A stretch of 64,000 nt of DNA from TK10-74A sp965217625 (GCA_965217625.1 OZ244557.1:2356001-2420000); one strand, 5' to 3'; positions 32,953 to 42,493 are shown, counted from the stretch's first letter. A program made the numbers and translations. Notes: a model not told the origin generated them from the sequence alone.

Positions 32953-34143
32953 TCAGCCGACGGCGCCGGCCGCCCGCAATTCTTCGATCTGCGCGGCGCT
33001 CAGCGCCAGGTCCGCCGCCAGGACCTCGTCGGAATGTTCGCCCAGCAGCGGCGCGCGGCGCACCGGGACGGTGCTCTTGGACAGCCGCGGGGCCCAGCCT
33101 AGCAGCCGGATAGGGCCGTGGTCGGGGTGCTCGAGCTCGTGCACGAAGCCCCGGCTCAAGAGATGCTCGTCGTGGAAGAGATCGACCGAGTCGAAGACCG
33201 CGCTGCACGGGATCCCCGCCTCTCCGAGGGTCCGCATGACCTCCCACTTCGTGCGCTGCTTCGTCCAGTCCGTGATCAGCGCCGACAGCTCGTCGGCGTG
33301 CTCCTCGCGGCCGGCGGCGCTCTCGTAGCGGGGGTCGCTCGCCATCTCTGGCCGTCCCAGGACGTCGCACAGGGTCCGCCACATGCGGGGTGTCGCGGCG
33401 ATCACGTAGGCGTAGTCGTTCGGCCCGAAGGGCCGGCAGGGGTACAGGTTCACCAGCGCCCCGTGCCCGTTGCCGTTGCGCGGCGCGACGGCCTCCCCCC
33501 ACTGCGAGCCGCCCGCGATCCGCGAGCGCATGTAGTAGGTGCTCGCCTCCTGCATGGAGATCTCCACCGACTGGCCCTCGCCGGTGCGCTGCTGTTGGAC
33601 GTACGCCCCCAGCAGCGCCAGGGCCATCTGCACCCCCGTCCCGGAGTCGCCGATCGTGGGGCCGGGCATGGTGGGCGGGCCCTCGGGCTCACCCGTCACG
33701 GAGAACGCGCCCGCCGCCGCCTGCGCCACCATGTCGTAGCACTTGTAGCCGGCGTAGGGGCCGCTCACTCCGAAGCCCTTGACGCGGGCGTAGATGATCC
33801 CCGGGTGCACCGCCTTCATCACGTCGTAGCCGATGTCGAGTTTCTCCACGACGCCCGGGCCGTAGTTCTCCACGAAGACGTCGTAGTGCGGCGCCATGTC
33901 GAGCAGCAACTGCCGTCCGCTCGGCTGACGCAGGTCCAGCACGATGCTGCGCTTGTTGCTGTTCCAGTTCAGGAAGTAGGGCGAGTTGCGCAGGCCGCGC
34001 AGCTCGCCCCGCCCCGGGTCGCCGCCGCCCGGCGGCTCGACCTTCACGACGTCGGCCCCCATCCAGGCCAGCGCCTGCGTGCACGAGGTTCCCGCCTCGT
34101 ACTGCGTCATGTCCAGGATCCGCATTCCATCGAGCGCGGGCAT
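32953..34143 (-). CDS. class III CoA-transferase (CaiB/BaiF family)
   Basis: A 396-residue family III CoA-transferase, which moves CoA between carboxylic acids through an aspartyl-anhydride mechanism. LDMTQYEAGTSCTQALAWMGADVVKVEPP is the N-terminal Rossmann half. NKRSIVLDLRQPSGRQLL, YDVFVENYGPGVVEKL, PGIIYARVKGFG and QRTGEGQSVEISMQEA are the standard family segments. It is a close paralogue of the gene at 40941 (same MPALDGMR opening and same DMTQYEAGTSCTQALAW segment). Followed by an SDR in the same direction. TGGAG precedes the ATG. Confidence 0.92.
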   Translation of the reverse strand: MPALDGMRILDMTQYEAGTSCTQALAWMGADVVKVEPPGGGDPGRGELRGLRNSPYFLNWNSNKRSIVLDLRQPSGRQLLLDMAPHYDVFVENYGPGVVEKLDIGYDVMKAVHPGIIYARVKGFGVSGPYAGYKCYDMVAQAAAGAFSVTGEPEGPPTMPGPTIGDSGTGVQMALALLGAYVQQQRTGEGQSVEISMQEASTYYMRSRIAGGSQWGEAVAPRNGNGHGALVNLYPCRPFGPNDYAYVIAATPRMWRTLCDVLGRPEMASDPRYESAAGREEHADELSALITDWTKQRTKWEVMRTLGEAGIPCSAVFDSVDLFHDEHLLSRGFVHELEHPDHGPIRLLGWAPRLSKSTVPVRRAPLLGEHSDEVLAADLALSAAQIEELRAAGAVG

Positions 34144-34186
34144 GTTGCGACTCCATTCAGGTGTGCGCCACCATGCTAGCGCCCGC

Positions 34187-34216
34187 TTGCGACGCTTTCC
34201 GCCCGGCGGCTACGGT
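34187..34216 (+). promoter_or_regulatory. promoter TTGCGA-N18-TACGGT, leaderless-type
   Basis: TTGCGA (34187-34192) and TACGGT (34211-34216) are 18 nt apart. The box ends 7 nt before an in-frame GTG at 34224 that has no ribosome site, matching the arrangement seen at 8038 and 55392. Confidence 0.4.
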
Positions 34217-34223
34217 GGACGAC

Positions 34224-34595
34224 GTGCCCCGGCGGACCAGCCCCGGCAGCGGACGGTCGTGGAGCGGGCGGCGGCTCCGTCGCGGCGCGGCGTGGCTCGC
34301 CGGGACGATCGCCGATCTCGGGCGCAGGATCCGCGCCGCCGCCTCGATCGACGACATCTCCATCGACGTTTACGACCGCGGCGCCCGGCGCCGTGGACCC
34401 AAGGTCGCGCGCCTGCAACTCCGCCGCACGGGCGCCCCTCAGGCCGGCGGCCCCGATGCCTGGATGGTGACGGCCCGCTCCGACGAAGCGGCGGCCGAAG
34501 AGCTCGCCGCGCCTCCCGGCCCCGTCATCGAGCTGGAGGCGGGCGTGGTCGCCCCCGACCCAGAGGGGCCGGATCCGCCGCGCGACCCCCGCTAA
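34224..34595 (+). CDS. hypothetical protein, basic N-terminus and acidic C-terminus
   Basis: No family is recognised. From GTG 34224 the product is 123 residues: an Arg-rich first third (SWSGRRLRRGAAW, IADLGRRIRAAA), a likely strand ISIDVYDRG, then KVARLQLRR and WMVTARSDEAAAEEL, and a Pro/Asp-rich tail. Alternative starts are ATG 34173 and GTG 34161. It occupies the gap between two minus-strand genes and its TAA overlaps the stop of the DUF3179 gene (CTAA). The alternating hydrophobic pattern and a plausible promoter favour a real gene. Confidence 0.48.
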   Translation: MPRRTSPGSGRSWSGRRLRRGAAWLAGTIADLGRRIRAAASIDDISIDVYDRGARRRGPKVARLQLRRTGAPQAGGPDAWMVTARSDEAAAEELAAPPGPVIELEAGVVAPDPEGPDPPRDPR

Positions 34596-36055
34596 TCTGC
34601 CCCGTACAGACGGCTCTCGCCGACTAGGTTCGACACCGCGAACCAGAAGGCGTTGCTGCCGTTGACCCGCGGCAATGTCTCCCCGCGGGGGCCCGTCAGC
34701 GCGTCCTCCCCGACCGTCCAGCGCCCGCCCGACTCATCCACCAGCATGCCCGCCGGGCCCGCCGCACTGAACCGTCGCTCGCCTCGCTCGAAGGCGCGCG
34801 CCCCCATGCCGTCGGCCGTCGCTACCACGACGATGGGCAGCGCCCCTACCCGATCGTTCACCACGCCCAGCGACCGCAGGTCGGCGATGGCGTAGGCGCT
34901 GACGCCGTCCTGCGTCCGCACGACGAACACCACCTCGCGCGGCGCCAGGCGGCCGTCGTCCACCGGCACCGCGAACATGAGATCGTCGCCGGCGTTGTAC
35001 TCCGCGTAGGCGGCGCCGGGCGCGTAGTCGAACGGGTAGCCCGTCTCGATGTCCAGCACGGAGCTATCCGGGTTCATCGACAGCCAGGCGGCCCAGGTCG
35101 TGTTGGTGGAGGCGATCGGCCTCAGGCGCAATCCCTGCCCCGCCAGCGCGCCCCAGGCGGGCTGGCCGCTGAACTGATTCCACAGCGTCCGGGTCGTGCG
35201 GTCGTACATCAGCTTGTTCGACCGATAGAGCAGCCCGCTCGTCCCGAAGCGGTAGACCTCCCCCCGCAGGCGGCCGTCGTAGACGATGGCGCTGCCGCAC
35301 AGCGTGCAGTAGGCCAGCGACACCGGCGCCCCGCCGATCGTGTCGTTGACCATCTCGTGCGCGGCGATGATGCGCACCGGGAAGGCGCGCGCGTCGCCGT
35401 TGATCGAGACGCCGACCACCTCGTCATCGGGCCCCAGCCAGGCCGCGGCCTCGGCCGCGGTCACGTACGACGGGGACTCCAGCGGCGGGATCACGTCCAC
35501 GCCGACGCCGCCGAATCGCACCTCCCGCGCATCGATCGTGCGCGCCCAGCGCTCGCTCAGGAAGATCGCGAACGCCGGATGGATCGAGCCGAACAACTGC
35601 TGCTTGAACTCCAGGTAGGCCGGCGTCGCCCGGTCGCCGGGGGGCGGGAGGGCGAGTTCGGGGAACTGCGACAGCCGATCCGCCCCCGGGCGGCCGAAGC
35701 GCGCCCGCAGATGGTCGAGGATGCGCAGGGCGTACGGCGTCGGCACGTTCGCCAGGTCGACGAGGTACTTGTCGGCCCCCGGATGGCCCGACGTGGCCAA
35801 CTCGTCGAGGCGCGCCAGCAGGACGTCGGGGGCGGTCAGGAAGCCCTCCCCGTGCAGCGACCCCCAGAAGAGCAGCACGCGCAGGTCTTCGCCGTCCGGG
35901 TCGTAGGCGGCCGCTGCGGCGGACTCGGCGGCCGCCGCGACGGGCGCCTCCGGATCCGCTGCGGAGTCGCCCGCGCAGCCGGCCAGGACGACGCCCAGCA
36001 GCGCCAGCGCCGACAGCCGCGGCAGGAGCCGGGTCACCGCCGGCGCCGGCGTCAC
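34592..36055 (-). CDS. DUF3179 domain-containing lipoprotein
   Basis: A 487-residue exported protein. A lipoprotein signal (hydrophobic SALALLGVVLAGC, Cys27) is followed by an Ala/Asp-rich linker and the DUF3179 domain, recognised by VGVSINGDARAFPVRIIAAHEMVND and the cysteine motif LAYCTLCGSAIVYD, then YRFGTSGLLYRSNKLMYDR and TLWNQFSGQPAWG. The two Cys of CTLC suggest metal or heme binding or redox activity; the function of the family is not established. The GTG start overlaps the upstream CoA-transferase stop (GTGA), so the two are translationally coupled. Confidence 0.88.
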   Translation of the reverse strand: MTPAPAVTRLLPRLSALALLGVVLAGCAGDSAADPEAPVAAAAESAAAAAYDPDGEDLRVLLFWGSLHGEGFLTAPDVLLARLDELATSGHPGADKYLVDLANVPTPYALRILDHLRARFGRPGADRLSQFPELALPPPGDRATPAYLEFKQQLFGSIHPAFAIFLSERWARTIDAREVRFGGVGVDVIPPLESPSYVTAAEAAAWLGPDDEVVGVSINGDARAFPVRIIAAHEMVNDTIGGAPVSLAYCTLCGSAIVYDGRLRGEVYRFGTSGLLYRSNKLMYDRTTRTLWNQFSGQPAWGALAGQGLRLRPIASTNTTWAAWLSMNPDSSVLDIETGYPFDYAPGAAYAEYNAGDDLMFAVPVDDGRLAPREVVFVVRTQDGVSAYAIADLRSLGVVNDRVGALPIVVVATADGMGARAFERGERRFSAAGPAGMLVDESGGRWTVGEDALTGPRGETLPRVNGSNAFWFAVSNLVGESRLYGAD

Positions 36056-38508
36056 TGCAGGAGGCCGTCGGCCGCCAGATCGGCGATCTCCGCCTCCGAC
36101 AGGCCCAGCACGTCGTGCAGGACGTCCGCCGTGTCCTCGCCGATCAGCCGGCTGCGACGCAGGTCGCAGGGGGCGTCGGGCAGCTGGCAGGCGTGCTGCG
36201 GCGCGTGGTATCGCACCAGCGCCGGGTGGTCGAGCGGGCGCCAGAAACCGCGATGCCGCAGTTGCGGGTCGTGCTCCAGCAGGTCCTCGCCCCGCTGCAC
36301 GACGCCCGCCGGGACGCCCGCCGCTTGCAGCGTCTTCATCACCGCCTCCGGCGTGCGCTCGCGTGTCCATCGCTCCACCAACACGTCCAGCGCGTCCTCC
36401 TGCGACTTGCGGCCCGCGTGCGTCGCGAAGCGCTCCTCGCCCGCCCAGCCGGGATCTCCGATCGCAATGCGGAACGCCCGCCACTCCTCCTCGCCCCGCA
36501 CCGCGATGACGCACCAGCGGTCGTCGCGGCAGCGATACGCCCCGTGCGGCGCGGCGCCGGCCTGCCGATTCCCCTGCCGCCCCGCGACGCGACCGTTGAC
36601 GCTGTAGTCGAGCAGCGTCGGCGCCAGCCAGTGCATCGAGGCCTCGTACTGGGACACGTCGAAGCTCTGTCCCAGCCCGGTCCGCTCCCGATAGTCCAGC
36701 GCTCCCAGCAGCAGCGCCGCGTTGAAGCGCGGCGCGATGAAATCCGTGTACGCGCTCAGATAGCCCGGCGGGTCATCGGGGCGGCCCGTCAGGTGATTGA
36801 AGCCGGCCAGCGCCGCGTAGTGCCCGCCGCCGCCCTTGCTGTGACGGTGCGGCCCCGTCTGCCCCTGGCCGCTGCAGCTCAGATAGATGATCGCCGGGTT
36901 GCGCGCGCGAAACGCTTCGTAACCCAGGCCCATCCGCTCCATCGCGCCGGCCGAGAAGTTGTTCACCACGACATCCGCCCAAGCCGCCATCCGCAGCACG
37001 ACGTCGCGCCCCCCGGGCCGGGCGATGTCGAGCGCGATCGAGCGCTGATTGGTGCGCACCTGCGCGTAGTCGCTGCAGAGCTCCGGGTCGCGCACGCCAC
37101 CGCGGTACGGCCCCGACAGGCGCTGCCCGTCGATGCGCACGCTGCTCTCGACGTGCACGACGTCGGCCCCGTAGTCGGCCAGCACCTTCGTCGTCATCGG
37201 CCCCACCATGTACCAGCTCAGGTCGAGCACCTTGACCCCGGCCAGCGGCATCGCGACGCCGGCCGCCTCCGCCGCGTCCGGCTCCGTCGCCGGCGCACGG
37301 TCCGGCTCCGGCGGCAACTCCGCCAGGATCTCCGCCGTGTGCTCGCCGAGGCGCGGGGCCGGGCGGCGCAGCCGGGGCGGCGTGCGCGTGGCGCGGGCGA
37401 AGGGGCCCGGCAGGCGAATCGCGCGATCCAGCGCCGGATGCGGCACGTCATGCCAGAAGTCGCGCGCCCGCAACTGCGCATTGGCCATCGTGTCCGCCAC
37501 GGTCGCCACGGGGAACAGCGCAAACCCGTACCGGATCGCAGCCTCGTACAACTCAGCCTTGGTGTACTTCGCGAAGACGGCCTGCGTCGCGGCGACCACC
37601 GGCCCCCAGTCCGCCGGCGGCTCCTGGTACGGGACCATCGCCTCCCAGTCGAGGGCGAGCAGGTCGGCGCCCTCTCCCGCGTCGCGCAGCCAGGCGAAGA
37701 AGCCCCCGGCGCGCGTGGTGGAGTGCGGCCCGACGGTCTGCAGCCAAACCACGTAGCCGTCGCGGCAGCGCCAGGTCCAGGGCATTGGCGTCTGCGAGGG
37801 CCGCTCCGACCGGGGCAGGTTGCGCCCCGTCATGTCCCATCTCGCCGCGATCTGGAAGCTGCTGCGGATCACCGACTCCTGGATCGAGACGTCCACGTGC
37901 TGGCCCCGGCCGGAGCGACGCCGCTGCGCCAGCGCCAGCAGCGCCCCGACGGCCGCGTCGCTCCCGGCGGCGAAGTGGGACTGGGCGTTGTCGCTGATCT
38001 GCGCGGGTGGGCCGTCCGGCTCGCCGCAGATCGACATCAGCCCGCTCATCGCCCAGGTCACGATGTCCGGTCCGCGGTAGTCCCGATGCGGCCCCTGCTG
38101 CCCGAACGGGCTGATCGAGACCAGCACCAGGCCGGGATTGATCGCCGCCAGGCTCGGGAAGTCGAGCCCCCAGGCCGCCATCCACCCCGGCGCGAACGAC
38201 TCGACGACCACGTCCGCCGTCGAGGCCAGCCGCCGGAACCGCGCCCGCCCCGGCTCCGTCTCCAGATCGGCCTGGAAGCCGCGCTTGTTGGCGTTGCAGG
38301 CCAGCCAGTAGAGCCCGCGCTCCGGGCCCGGCTCGTCGTCCACGAAGGGCGGCCGCCGCCGCGCCGGGTCGCCGCCGGGCGGCTCGACCTTGATCACGTC
38401 CGCGCCCAGGTCGGCGAGCAGCTTGCCGCACGACTGCCCCGTCTCGCCGGACAGGTCCAGTACGCGGTAGGGCGTGAGCATGCCCGCGTCGGCGCCGTGT
38501 GGCGGCAT
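36052..38508 (-). CDS. two-domain class III CoA-transferase (fused CaiB/BaiF)
   Basis: An 818-residue protein with two complete CaiB/BaiF domains. Domain 1 (about 10-400) starts YRVLDLSGETGQSCGKLLADLGADVIKVEPPGGDPARR. Domain 2 (about 420-815) starts VKVLDLSWYMVGPMTTKVLADYGADVVHVES. Each keeps its NKR/NQRS strand and a GRGQ/GLGQ segment. Family III enzymes normally dimerise as interlocked rings, so the fusion may build a pseudo-homodimer or heterodimer. ATG 38508 follows GGAGCGGGTG. It lies 23 nt after the crotonase at 38532 and overlaps the DUF3179 start. Substrate unknown. Confidence 0.9.
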   Translation of the reverse strand: MPPHGADAGMLTPYRVLDLSGETGQSCGKLLADLGADVIKVEPPGGDPARRRPPFVDDEPGPERGLYWLACNANKRGFQADLETEPGRARFRRLASTADVVVESFAPGWMAAWGLDFPSLAAINPGLVLVSISPFGQQGPHRDYRGPDIVTWAMSGLMSICGEPDGPPAQISDNAQSHFAAGSDAAVGALLALAQRRRSGRGQHVDVSIQESVIRSSFQIAARWDMTGRNLPRSERPSQTPMPWTWRCRDGYVVWLQTVGPHSTTRAGGFFAWLRDAGEGADLLALDWEAMVPYQEPPADWGPVVAATQAVFAKYTKAELYEAAIRYGFALFPVATVADTMANAQLRARDFWHDVPHPALDRAIRLPGPFARATRTPPRLRRPAPRLGEHTAEILAELPPEPDRAPATEPDAAEAAGVAMPLAGVKVLDLSWYMVGPMTTKVLADYGADVVHVESSVRIDGQRLSGPYRGGVRDPELCSDYAQVRTNQRSIALDIARPGGRDVVLRMAAWADVVVNNFSAGAMERMGLGYEAFRARNPAIIYLSCSGQGQTGPHRHSKGGGGHYAALAGFNHLTGRPDDPPGYLSAYTDFIAPRFNAALLLGALDYRERTGLGQSFDVSQYEASMHWLAPTLLDYSVNGRVAGRQGNRQAGAAPHGAYRCRDDRWCVIAVRGEEEWRAFRIAIGDPGWAGEERFATHAGRKSQEDALDVLVERWTRERTPEAVMKTLQAAGVPAGVVQRGEDLLEHDPQLRHRGFWRPLDHPALVRYHAPQHACQLPDAPCDLRRSRLIGEDTADVLHDVLGLSEAEIADLAADGLLQ

Positions 38509-38531
38509 CACCCGCTCCGCCCCGGCGCCGC

Positions 38532-39431
38532 CTAACGCTGCGTGACGTGGTCGAGGGCGGCCCGGTAGTCCTTGTAGGGGCCGTCGCGCCAGGCCAGCGC
38601 CTCCTTGAAGCCGCCGCCGCTCGACATCGCCTCGCCGAACTTGTCGTGCCACTTGTAGGCGAAGCCGGTGAACTGGTAGAGCGCGTCGAAGTCGGTGCCC
38701 GCCCGCAGGGCCGGGTAGATGCCCATGTGCTCGTAGTAGCGGTTGAGCGCGTGCTTGTGCACGGCCAGGCTGTCCCCGTCCTGCGTCGCGATGCGCCGCG
38801 CGTAGTTGAGCGTGTACGACTCCAGGTCGGCCCGCGGCACGACCGCGTTGACCATGTTGATCTCCAGCGCCCGCTGCGCGGGGATGCTGTCGCCGGTGAA
38901 CATCAGCTCCTTCGCCTGGCGCATGGGGATCACGAACGGCCAGATGCAGCCGTTGCGCGGCGTGCCCAGCCCGCGCGTGCCGGGGTGCCCGAAGGTCGCG
39001 TCGTCGCCGGCGATGACGAGGTCGGCCATCATCGCCAGCTCGCCGCCGCCGGCCACGCAGTAGCCCCCCACCTGCGCCACGGTGACCTTGGCCATGTTCC
39101 AGAAGTAGAGCAGCACGTCGGTCACCTGGACCATGCTGGTGCGCATGCCGCCGACCAGCGGGCGGCCCTGGTCGTCGCGGCTGGGGTAGGTGCGCCCCTT
39201 GTAGGGGTGGCGCGCGGAGGTCAGGTCGTAGCCCGCGCAGAAGGCGCGCCCCGCCCCGGCCAGGATCACGACGCGCACCTCGGGGTCGCCCTCGGCGTCG
39301 TGCAGGGCCTCGCCCAGCTCCATCAGCAGGGCGTTGGACAGCGCGTTCAGCTTCTCGGGGCGGTTGAGCGTCACCTTGCAGATGCGACCGTCGTCCAGGG
39401 TCTCGTAGAGCAGGTTCTCGAACTCGGGCAT
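38532..39431 (-). CDS. enoyl-CoA hydratase/isomerase family protein (crotonase)
   Basis: A 299-residue crotonase, longer than usual because of an insertion (SARHPYKGRTYPSRDDQGRP) after the first oxyanion loop. CKVTLNRPEKLNALSNALL opens the fold, RAFCAGYDLTSAR and VGGYCVAGGGELAMMADLVIA give the oxyanion holes, and FGHPGTRGLGTPRNGCIWPFVIP replaces the usual Glu-bearing helix, so classical hydratase chemistry is uncertain. The C-terminus has an aromatic-rich tail (FTGFAYKWHDKFGEAM). GAGGACCCAACC precedes the ATG. First gene of a three-gene minus-strand unit with the fused CoA-transferase and DUF3179 lipoprotein. Confidence 0.89.
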   Translation of the reverse strand: MPEFENLLYETLDDGRICKVTLNRPEKLNALSNALLMELGEALHDAEGDPEVRVVILAGAGRAFCAGYDLTSARHPYKGRTYPSRDDQGRPLVGGMRTSMVQVTDVLLYFWNMAKVTVAQVGGYCVAGGGELAMMADLVIAGDDATFGHPGTRGLGTPRNGCIWPFVIPMRQAKELMFTGDSIPAQRALEINMVNAVVPRADLESYTLNYARRIATQDGDSLAVHKHALNRYYEHMGIYPALRAGTDFDALYQFTGFAYKWHDKFGEAMSSGGGFKEALAWRDGPYKDYRAALDHVTQR

Positions 39432-39675
39432 GGTTGGGTCCTCTCGTGCTGCCGGCGGGGTCGGGATCGCCCGCCGGAGTCGGGCTGGCTCGTCGCTGCT
39501 GAGGCTAGCGCAGCCCCGCGGGTTGCGATGCATCCCCCGCCGCGACGGCCCGCGCCCGATCTTGTCCACGTCTGTGCGCGGCCGGCTTGCCCAGATGGCC
39601 CCGGCCGATGCATACTGCTCGCGCCCTGCCGTACCCGCGCTTGCGCGCGGGGCGGTTCGCGATGCGGAGGCCCAG

Positions 39676-40827
39676 ATGGACTTCGGGTTCAGCGCAGCAG
39701 ATCAGGCCTTCCGCGGCGACGTGCGCGACTTCATCGCGCGCGAGTGGGCCGCGCCCCCCGCCGGGGCCTCGCCCGACGAGGCGCACGCTACGACCCGCGC
39801 CTTCGAGAAGAAGATGGCCCAGCACGGCTGGCTGACGATGGCCTGGCCGGAGGAGTACGGCGGTCGCGGCGCGAGCCACATCCAGCAGATGATCTACCGC
39901 GAGGAGGCGTCGCTGGCGGGCGCGCCCATGGACGTGCAGGGCGCCGGCATGGTCGGCCCCTGCCTGATGCTGCACGGCAGCGACGACCAGAAGCGCGAGT
40001 TCCTGCCCCCCATCGCGAGCGCCGAGACGGTCTGGGCGCAGGGCTACAGCGAGCCCGGATCGGGCTCCGACTTGGCCTCGCTGCAGACCCGCGCCGTGCG
40101 CGACGGCGACGACTTCGTGATCAACGGGCAGAAGATCTGGACCTCCGGCGCGCATCAGGCCGACTGGATCCACGTACTCACCCGCACCGACCCCGACGCC
40201 CCCAAGCACCGCGGCATCTCCTACTTCCTGGCCGATATGAAGTCGCCCGGCATCGAGGTGCGGCCGCTGATCGACATGGCCGGCAATCACAACTTCAACG
40301 AGGTCTACTTCGACGACGTGCGCGTGCCGGCGGATCAGATGCTGGGCCCCGAGAACCGCGGCTGGTACGTCGCCACCACGCTGCTCGACTTCGAACGCTC
40401 CGGCGTGGGCATGCCGGCCGCCGCCCGCCGCGACCTCGACCGCTTCGGCGCCTGGGCCGCCGAGGCGCTGCCCGACCGCATGCGCGAGGACCGCAACCGC
40501 AACCGTTACGCCGACCTGCACATCAACGTCGAGATCGCGCGCTGGCTCGCCTACCGCGTGAGCTGGATGCAGAGCGCCGGTCTGGTCCCCAACCACGAGG
40601 CCTCGATGTCGAAGATGTTCGGCTCCGAGGTGCTGCAGGACGTCTACCGCTTCGCCGTCAACCTGATGGGGCTGGCCGGCCAGCGCATCCGCGACGACGA
40701 CGCTCCCTTGGGCGGGTTCATCCCTCAGCGATACCTGGAGTCCGTGCCCAACACGATCGCGGCGGGGACGAGCGAGATCCAGCGTAACATCATCGCTGAG
40801 CGGGGTTTGGGGCTTCCGCGGCCGTAG
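39676..40827 (+). CDS. acyl-CoA dehydrogenase family protein
   Basis: A 383-residue FAD-dependent acyl-CoA dehydrogenase, performing alpha,beta-desaturation of an acyl-CoA. The N-terminal helical domain is followed by GWLTMAWPEEYGGRGAS, AQGYSEPGSGSDLASLQTRAVRDGDDFVINGQKIWTSGAH (FAD and substrate region) and the C-terminal helical domain ending AAGTSEIQRNIIAERGLGLPRP, which contacts FAD. The catalytic glutamate is not assigned with certainty by eye. GCGGAGGCCCAG precedes the ATG. The 244-nt gap to the divergent crotonase at 39431 holds no recognised gene. Confidence 0.92.
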   Translation: MDFGFSAADQAFRGDVRDFIAREWAAPPAGASPDEAHATTRAFEKKMAQHGWLTMAWPEEYGGRGASHIQQMIYREEASLAGAPMDVQGAGMVGPCLMLHGSDDQKREFLPPIASAETVWAQGYSEPGSGSDLASLQTRAVRDGDDFVINGQKIWTSGAHQADWIHVLTRTDPDAPKHRGISYFLADMKSPGIEVRPLIDMAGNHNFNEVYFDDVRVPADQMLGPENRGWYVATTLLDFERSGVGMPAAARRDLDRFGAWAAEALPDRMREDRNRNRYADLHINVEIARWLAYRVSWMQSAGLVPNHEASMSKMFGSEVLQDVYRFAVNLMGLAGQRIRDDDAPLGGFIPQRYLESVPNTIAAGTSEIQRNIIAERGLGLPRP

Positions 40828-40940
40828 TCCTGGTGACGGTACGCGCCTGAAGGGGGCCCGGGTGACCGGGCTCCCTTCGATCCCGGCCCTGCCCCGCTAG
40901 TCTATTCCTGCGATGGCCGTGGCCGCGCGGAGGAGGAATG

Positions 40941-42128
40941 ATGCCGGCGCTAGATGGAATGCGAGTCCTGGACATGACCCAGTACGAGGCCGGGACCTCG
41001 TGCACGCAGGCGCTGGCCTGGCTGGGCGCCGACGTGGTCAAGGTGGAGCCGCCGAGCGGCGACCCCGGCCGCGGGGCGCAGCCGGAATGCGGCGACTCGG
41101 GGTACTTCGTGACCTTGAACAGCAACAAGCGCAGCGTCGTGATCGACCTCTCGACATCCGAGGGTCGCGACCTCCTGCTGTCGATGGCGCCGCGCTACGA
41201 CGTGTTCGTCGAGAACTACGGTCCCGGCCGGATGGAGAAGCTGGGCATCGACTACGCGGCGATGCGGGCCGTCAATCCGGGCATCATCTACGCGCGCCTC
41301 AAGGGCTTCGGCACCTGGGGGCCGTACAGCGGCTACAAGTGCTACGACCCCATCGCGCAGGCGGCGGGTGGCGCGTCGTCGGTCACCGGCTACCCGGATG
41401 GCCCACCCACCATGCCCGGCAGCATGTCGGCCGACTCCGGCTCGGGGCTCACGATGGCGCTCTCGATCACGGCCGCCTACGTGCAGCGGCAGCGCACCGG
41501 CGCCGGGCAGATGATCGAGCTCTCGATGCAAGAGGCCGTGACCTACTTCATGCGCTCCCGCATCGCGACGCACGCGGACTGGGGCAAGTCCGTCGCGCCG
41601 CGCATGGGCAACCACTTCTCGGCCACGATCGACATGTTCCCCTGCGCGCCGGGCGGCCCCAACGATTGGGCCCAGATGATGGTGGTGACGTCGAAGCACT
41701 GGGACACGCTCTGCGCGGCGATCGGGCAGCCCGAGCTGGTGGTCGACCCGCGCTTCGAGACCGACGCCCTGCGCGAGGAGAACAGCGAGGCGCTGAGCGA
41801 GATCATCCGCGCCTGGACGTCGGTGCGCACGAAGTGGGAGGTCATGGAGACGCTGGGCGGCGCGGGCGTCCCCTGCAGCGCGGTGCTGGACACGGTCGAC
41901 CTGTTCCAGAACGAGCATCTGCGGCAGCGGGGCTTCATCCACACGCTGGACCACCCGGTGCACGGCGAGATCCAACTGCTGGGCTGGGCCCCCCAGATGA
42001 GCGAGAGCCGGGTGGAGTTGCACGCCGCCCCCCTGCTGGGCGAGCACTCCGACGAGGTGCTGGCCGCGGACCTGGGGCTCGACGACGTCCGCCTCGCGGC
42101 GCTCCGCGAGTCCGGCGTCGTCGGGTGA
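40941..42128 (+). CDS. class III CoA-transferase (CaiB/BaiF family)
   Basis: A 395-residue family III CoA-transferase. LDMTQYEAGTSCTQALAWLGADVVKVEPP, NSNKRSVVIDLSTSEGRDLL, YDVFVENYGPGRMEKLGID and QRTGAGQMIELSMQEA match the copy at 32953-34143 closely, pointing to a duplication. Two ATGs are adjacent; the second (40941) has AGGAGG at 4 nt, so it is chosen over 40938. TAGTCT at 40898-40903 may be the -10 box. The stop overlaps the CrcB start (GTGA), heading an operon with CrcB and an SDR. Confidence 0.92.
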   Translation: MPALDGMRVLDMTQYEAGTSCTQALAWLGADVVKVEPPSGDPGRGAQPECGDSGYFVTLNSNKRSVVIDLSTSEGRDLLLSMAPRYDVFVENYGPGRMEKLGIDYAAMRAVNPGIIYARLKGFGTWGPYSGYKCYDPIAQAAGGASSVTGYPDGPPTMPGSMSADSGSGLTMALSITAAYVQRQRTGAGQMIELSMQEAVTYFMRSRIATHADWGKSVAPRMGNHFSATIDMFPCAPGGPNDWAQMMVVTSKHWDTLCAAIGQPELVVDPRFETDALREENSEALSEIIRAWTSVRTKWEVMETLGGAGVPCSAVLDTVDLFQNEHLRQRGFIHTLDHPVHGEIQLLGWAPQMSESRVELHAAPLLGEHSDEVLAADLGLDDVRLAALRESGVVG

Positions 42129-42493
42129 CCCTCTTGCTCGTCGCGCTGGGTGGGGCGCTGGGCTCCGTGCTGCGCTACAAGATCGACGGCTGGGTGCAGG
42201 CGGGGGCCGGCGGCGCCTTCCCGTGGGGCATCCTGGTCGTCAACGTGACGGGATGCTTCGTCGCGGGGCTGCTGATGACCGTCCTGCTGGAGCGGACCGC
42301 GGTCTCCGACGAAGTGCGGACGGGGCTCCTGGTCGGCGTGCTCGGCGGCTACACGACGTTCTCGACCTTCAGCCTGCAGTCCCTCGACCTGGCCGACGCG
42401 GGCCTCTGGGGGTACGTCGTGCTCAATGTGTTGGCCTCCGTGACCGGGGCCCTGCTTGCGGTCTGGCTCGGGCAGCAACTGGCCCGGCTCTAG
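42125..42493 (+). CDS. crcB: CrcB/Fluc fluoride ion channel
   Basis: A 122-residue membrane protein of four TM helices. GGALGSVLRY (9-18), the pore helix WGILVVNVTGCFVAG with Asn40, and GGYTTFSTFS (74-83), which contains the phenylalanine/threonine fluoride track, are the standard Fluc signatures. Fluc works as an antiparallel dimer letting fluoride leave the cytoplasm. Start GTG 42125 lies within the CoA-transferase stop (GTGA). Many such genes are preceded by a fluoride riboswitch; here the coupling leaves no room for one, so expression follows the CoA-transferase. Confidence 0.94.
   Translation: MTLLLVALGGALGSVLRYKIDGWVQAGAGGAFPWGILVVNVTGCFVAGLLMTVLLERTAVSDEVRTGLLVGVLGGYTTFSTFSLQSLDLADAGLWGYVVLNVLASVTGALLAVWLGQQLARL

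Noticed and set aside
42125..42200. Fluoride riboswitch before crcB
   Set aside because: crcB starts inside the upstream stop codon, leaving no leader for an aptamer.
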